A program made the translations under genes and the position numbers. The notes below the pieces were generated by a model. It saw only the letters and a list, made by a program, of their open reading frames with translations. It was not told the origin of the DNA and did no database searches. Of a DNA stretch of 16,689 nucleotides, positions 13,591 through 16,689 are shown piece by piece. Position 1 is the first letter of the stretch. Each line of letters begins with the position of its first letter. This DNA is from CAYVUI01 sp964454745. Its GTDB lineage: Bacteria; Planctomycetota; Phycisphaerae; Sedimentisphaerales; Anaerohalosphaeraceae. The stretch is taken from positions 1-16,689 of the forward strand of contig CAYVUI010000102.1 in assembly GCA_964454745.1 (NCBI GenBank). The letters run 5' to 3'.

Positions 13591-16293
13591 TCACCCGGCC
13601 AGCGTATCCTTTATCATCTGCGCCCCTTTGGCGATCGCGTCATCGAGCCCCGCCGGGTTCTTGCCGCCGGCCTGGGCCATCTGCGGACGTCCGCCCCCGC
13701 CCCCGCCGACCATCGGCGCGATCTCCTTGATCACATCACCGGCTTTGAGGCCCTTTTTCACCACGTCATCGGTCATCGCCGAAAACAGCAGCACCTTCCC
13801 ATCGTCCTCGGCAAAGCCAAGCACAATCGCCGCCGACGACGCCTTCTTCTTGACGCTGTCAATCGCCTCGCGTACCTGCTGAACCGGCCCGCTCGAAAGC
13901 CGCCCGGCCACAACCGCCACACCGTCCACCTTCTCGGCATCGGCCAGCAGCTTCTGCGCCTCGGCCATCACATCAGACGCCCCGCGCTTGCCCGCGTTCT
14001 TGATTTCCTTTTGCAGCTTCTTGTTATCCTCAAGCAGTTTGCCCACCCGCGCCTGGACCTGCTCGGCAGGCACCTTCAAAAGCTCGGTCAGGTCATCGAT
14101 AATCTCACTGCGTTTGCTCAAATACTCGACCATCCCCGGCCCGGTCAGCCCCGTAATCCGGCGAACCCCCGCCGAGATGCTCTCTTCCTTGACGATCTTA
14201 AAGCCCTCGATCTGCCCGGTCCGCTCCACGTGCGTACCCCCGCAGAACTCCCGGCTGAATGCATCGCCAATCGCCGTTTCATCCTCCGCGCCCACCGCGA
14301 CCACGCGAACCTCATCGCCGTACTTCTCATTAAACAGCGCCATCGCGCCGAGCTGTTTTGCGTCATCGACCGGCATCACCGAACAGGTAATCGGCCAGTC
14401 CTCGTGCACCTTCTCGTTGACCAAATGCTCGACCCGCCGAATTTCCTCGGCGGTCATGGCCTTGGGCCACGTAAAATCGAACCGCAGGTAATCCGGGCAC
14501 ACCAGCGAACCCTGCTGGTGTACCGAATCACCCAACACCTCCTGGAGTGCCCACTGCAAAAGGTGCGTAGCGGTATGGTTTTTTCTGCTCGCGTTCCGCT
14601 GGCGGTCCACCGTTGCCGTTGCTTCGTCGCCGGGCTTGATTTCTCCGCCAACGGCCTTGCCCCGGTGAATCACGCAGTCCGCGATTTTTTCCGTTTTCTC
14701 CACGGCAAACGATCCGCCTTTTGTCTCGATCATCCCGCAGTCGCCGATCTGCCCGCCCGATTCCGCGTAAAAACACGTCTCGGCCAATACCAATGCGACC
14801 TCTCCGCCCGCCTCGGTCAGTGTTCCCTCTTCTACGAAACCGTCCGGCGTAATCCAGCCGAGCACTTTTGTAATCACGCTGTCCGTCGCGTACTTGGGGC
14901 TGTCATCGGTCTGCGGCAGTGCCTGCGCCGCAACATTCATCGTCGTCGTCTTCTGCGCCGCACGCGCCCGGGCCCGCTGCTGCTCCATGAGCTGCTCAAA
15001 ACCGCCCTGGTCCACCGAAAGCCCGCGCTCTCTTGCCATAAGCTGCGTCAAATCCAGCGGAAAACCAAACGTATCATACAACTGGAAGGCATCCTGCCCC
15101 GCAATCGTCTTCTCGCCGGACTTCTCTGCCCGGTCCGCCGCCGTCGCGAAAATCTCCAGACCACGGTCCAGCGTGCGGTTAAAGCTCTTCTCTTCGCTCT
15201 CGATCACCGTTGTGACAAACTCCGCGCGGTTGCCGATCTCCGGAAATGCCCCGCCCATCGTATCGACCAGCACATCAACGAGCTTATACAAAAACGGCTC
15301 ATGCATATCCAGCACGCGCCCGAACCGAGACGCACGCCGCAAAATCCGCCGCATCACGTACCCGCGCCCCTCGTTCGACAGCGTCACGCCGTCGGTAATC
15401 GCAAACGTCAAGGCACGGATATGATCCGCGATCACGCGAAACGCGATATCATGCCGGTCCTCAAGGTCGCCCTTGTAGGTATAGCCCGTCAGCTCGGCGA
15501 TCTTATCGATCACCGGCGAAAATACATCCGTATCGTAATTGGACGTCTTGCCCTGCAGAAAACGAACGATCCGCTCAAAGCCCATCCCCGTATCCACGTG
15601 CCGTGCCGGCAGCGGCGAAAGCCCGTCCGCCGCACGGTTGTACTGGATAAACACCAGGTTCCACACCTCGATCACCTGCGGATGGTCCATGTTCACCAGC
15701 TCAGCGCCGGGCTGCTTTGCGATCTCCGCGTCCGTCCGCCCGTCGTAATGCAGCTCCGAACACGGCCCGCAAGGCCCCGTATCGCCCATCTCCCAGAAAT
15801 TATCCTTCGCGTTGCCCGGCAAAATCCGGTCATCCGGCAAAAAACGCTGCCACAGTTTCTTCGCCTCCAGGTCCGGTTCGAGTCCGTGTTTCTCGTCGCC
15901 CTCAAAGTACGTCGCGTAAAATTTCTCCGCGTCCAGCCCCCACACCTCCGTCAAAAGCTGCCAGGCCCACTCAATCGCCTCCGCCTTGAAGTAATCGCCG
16001 AACGACCAGTTGCCCAGCATCTCAAAAAACGTATGGTGATACGTATCACGCCCCACTTCTTCGAGGTCGTTGTGCTTGCCGCCGGCGCGGATGCACTTTT
16101 GCGTATTGGCCGCCCGCGGGTGATCCGGCTTTCGCAGCCCGAGGAAAATATCCTTAAACTGGTTCATCCCCGCGTTGGTAAAGAGCAGCGAATCATCGCC
16201 GATCGGCAATACCGGGGCGCTGGGAACAAAACGGTGGTCATGCTCTTTGAAAAAATCAATAAACTGCTGTCGTACCTGATTGCCTGTAATCAC
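13591..16293 (-). CDS. alaS: Alanyl-tRNA synthetase
   Basis: This 900-residue class II enzyme charges tRNA-Ala with alanine and removes mischarged Ser or Gly. The GTG start at 16293 is preferred: it lies one base after the recA stop, gives M-I-T-G-N-Q-V-R-Q, and AGGAAGAG in the recA tail is a good ribosome site. The in-frame reading up to 16389 merely overlaps recA. Catalytic motifs are L-L-F-T-N-A-G-M-N-Q-F-K (37-48) and H-H-T-F-F-E-M-L-G-N-W-S-F-G-D (86-100). The editing domain has H573-T-A-T-H577 and C684-G-G-T-H688, the four zinc ligands. The C-Ala end contains a glycine-rich run at 863-868. Length is near the family norm of about 875. All key residues are present. Confidence 0.98.
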   Translation of the reverse strand: MITGNQVRQQFIDFFKEHDHRFVPSAPVLPIGDDSLLFTNAGMNQFKDIFLGLRKPDHPRAANTQKCIRAGGKHNDLEEVGRDTYHHTFFEMLGNWSFGDYFKAEAIEWAWQLLTEVWGLDAEKFYATYFEGDEKHGLEPDLEAKKLWQRFLPDDRILPGNAKDNFWEMGDTGPCGPCSELHYDGRTDAEIAKQPGAELVNMDHPQVIEVWNLVFIQYNRAADGLSPLPARHVDTGMGFERIVRFLQGKTSNYDTDVFSPVIDKIAELTGYTYKGDLEDRHDIAFRVIADHIRALTFAITDGVTLSNEGRGYVMRRILRRASRFGRVLDMHEPFLYKLVDVLVDTMGGAFPEIGNRAEFVTTVIESEEKSFNRTLDRGLEIFATAADRAEKSGEKTIAGQDAFQLYDTFGFPLDLTQLMARERGLSVDQGGFEQLMEQQRARARAAQKTTTMNVAAQALPQTDDSPKYATDSVITKVLGWITPDGFVEEGTLTEAGGEVALVLAETCFYAESGGQIGDCGMIETKGGSFAVEKTEKIADCVIHRGKAVGGEIKPGDEATATVDRQRNASRKNHTATHLLQWALQEVLGDSVHQQGSLVCPDYLRFDFTWPKAMTAEEIRRVEHLVNEKVHEDWPITCSVMPVDDAKQLGAMALFNEKYGDEVRVVAVGAEDETAIGDAFSREFCGGTHVERTGQIEGFKIVKEESISAGVRRITGLTGPGMVEYLSKRSEIIDDLTELLKVPAEQVQARVGKLLEDNKKLQKEIKNAGKRGASDVMAEAQKLLADAEKVDGVAVVAGRLSSGPVQQVREAIDSVKKKASSAAIVLGFAEDDGKVLLFSAMTDDVVKKGLKAGDVIKEIAPMVGGGGGGRPQMAQAGGKNPAGLDDAIAKGAQMIKDTLAG

Positions 16294-16294
16294 G

Positions 16295-16689
16295 TTACTC
16301 TTCCTGTTCTTCTGTGGTTTCCCCCTTAGCAAGCCCATGATGCACCAGCAGCTTGTTGCGGATCTCATCACAAAGCTCGGGGTCTTCAACGAGGGTCACT
16401 TTCGCGTTTTCCCTTCCCTGGCCAAGGCGTAACTCTCCATAATTGAGCCATGCTCCGCTCTTTTGTACAATATCCGCCTCAACCGCAAGATCGATCAGGT
16501 CACCGATATAGCTGATCCCGCTGTCGAACATAATATCAAATTCTGCGGTCTTAAACGGCGGGGCCACCTTGTTCTTGACGACCCGTGCCCGCACGCGGTT
16601 ACCTATCGCACTGCCGCCGCTGTCCTTGAGCGTCTGAATCCGCCGGACATCGATACGTACACTCGAATAAAACTTCAGCGCGTTTCCGC
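16295..16689 (-). CDS. recA: RecA recombinase, C-terminal part (5' end outside window)
   Basis: The frame is open to the window edge and ends with TAA at 16295. The visible 130 residues hold the RecA core end and C-terminal domain: G-N-A-L-K-F-Y-S-S-V-R-I-D-V-R-R-I, then V-V-K-N-K-V-A-P-P-F, A-E-F-D-I-M-F, G-I-S-Y-I-G-D-L-I-D-L, I-V-Q-K-S-G-A-W and G-Q-G-R-E-N-A-K. It ends in an acidic tail (T-T-E-E-Q-E-E), usual for RecA. RecA forms the ATP-dependent strand-exchange filament and triggers LexA cleavage. alaS starts one base after the stop; no recX is found between them. Confidence 0.97.
   Translation of the reverse strand, partial: GNALKFYSSVRIDVRRIQTLKDSGGSAIGNRVRARVVKNKVAPPFKTAEFDIMFDSGISYIGDLIDLAVEADIVQKSGAWLNYGELRLGQGRENAKVTLVEDPELCDEIRNKLLVHHGLAKGETTEEQEE
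16298..16305 (-). promoter_or_regulatory. Ribosome-binding site of alaS inside the recA tail
   Basis: AGGAAGAG, formed by the last recA glutamine and glutamate codons, lies just before the recA TAA and the alaS GTG at 16293. It decides the GTG start and suggests translational coupling of alaS to recA. Confidence 0.65.

Noticed and set aside
13570..16329. A 919-codon open frame on the plus strand opposite alaS
   Set aside because: It lies antisense to a complete alaS with all motifs; its translation is rich in Arg, His, Pro and Leu, typical of the reverse reading of a GC-rich gene, and matches no family.
16294..16389. 32-codon upstream extension of alaS
   Set aside because: It overlaps the recA coding sequence out of frame and precedes the normal AlaRS N-terminus; GTG at 16293 has a good ribosome site.

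Overview
The window most likely comes from a Planctomycetota bacterium of the Phycisphaerae type. The main clues are a secreted GLUG-repeat protein ending in a single dockerin-like calcium loop (a very common surface-protein design in that group), a deaminase fused to a PIG-L deacetylase, an LPS Kdo transferase with a divergent active-site signature, and the general GC-rich codon use. This assignment is inference from gene style, not from a marker gene. No rRNA, tRNA, CRISPR array, insertion sequence or phage gene was recognised, and no gene-free stretch exceeds about 300 bases.

Layout, left to right. (1) Positions 1-3050, plus strand: a TRAP transporter operon with the C-terminal two thirds of the solute-binding protein DctP, the small permease DctQ, the large permease DctM (ATGA overlap with dctQ) and a UspA-type universal stress protein. 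(2) Positions 3080-3688, plus strand: a GNAT acetyltransferase with an odd N-terminal extension and AT-richer codons. (3) Positions 3722-4981, minus strand: a secreted GLUG-repeat, dockerin-tagged protein with its own near-consensus promoter. (4) Positions 5210-7853, minus strand: an operon-like set of AraC-type regulator, sodium/solute symporter (SSS family) and a 53-residue membrane protein overlapping the symporter by 8 nt. (5) Positions 7982-10357, plus strand, divergent from the regulator: a 791-residue NagB-like deaminase/isomerase fused to a PIG-L-type deacetylase. (6) Positions 10462-11775, plus strand: waaA (Kdo transferase) behind a clear sigma70-type promoter covered by a 7-bp inverted repeat. 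(7) Positions 11778-16689, minus strand: a tightly packed series recA (C-terminal part) - alaS - lipoprotein - stand-alone homocysteine S-methyltransferase domain.

How the genes may work together. Parts 4 and 5 look like a small regulated nutrient module: the AraC protein (cupin-like sensor plus two HTH motifs) sits between a sodium-driven importer transcribed with it and a divergent fused enzyme that could both deacetylate and deaminate an N-acetylated amino-sugar phosphate. A heptamer TACGATA occurs three times in the divergent regulatory region and is a candidate operator. The TRAP operon with a linked universal stress protein resembles the TeaABC/TeaD arrangement, where the stress protein modulates transport. 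The recA-alaS block is housekeeping. The most unusual items are the NagB/PIG-L fusion with its altered catalytic site, the small protein overlapping the symporter gene, the WaaA signature changes, and the possibly chimeric GNAT protein.
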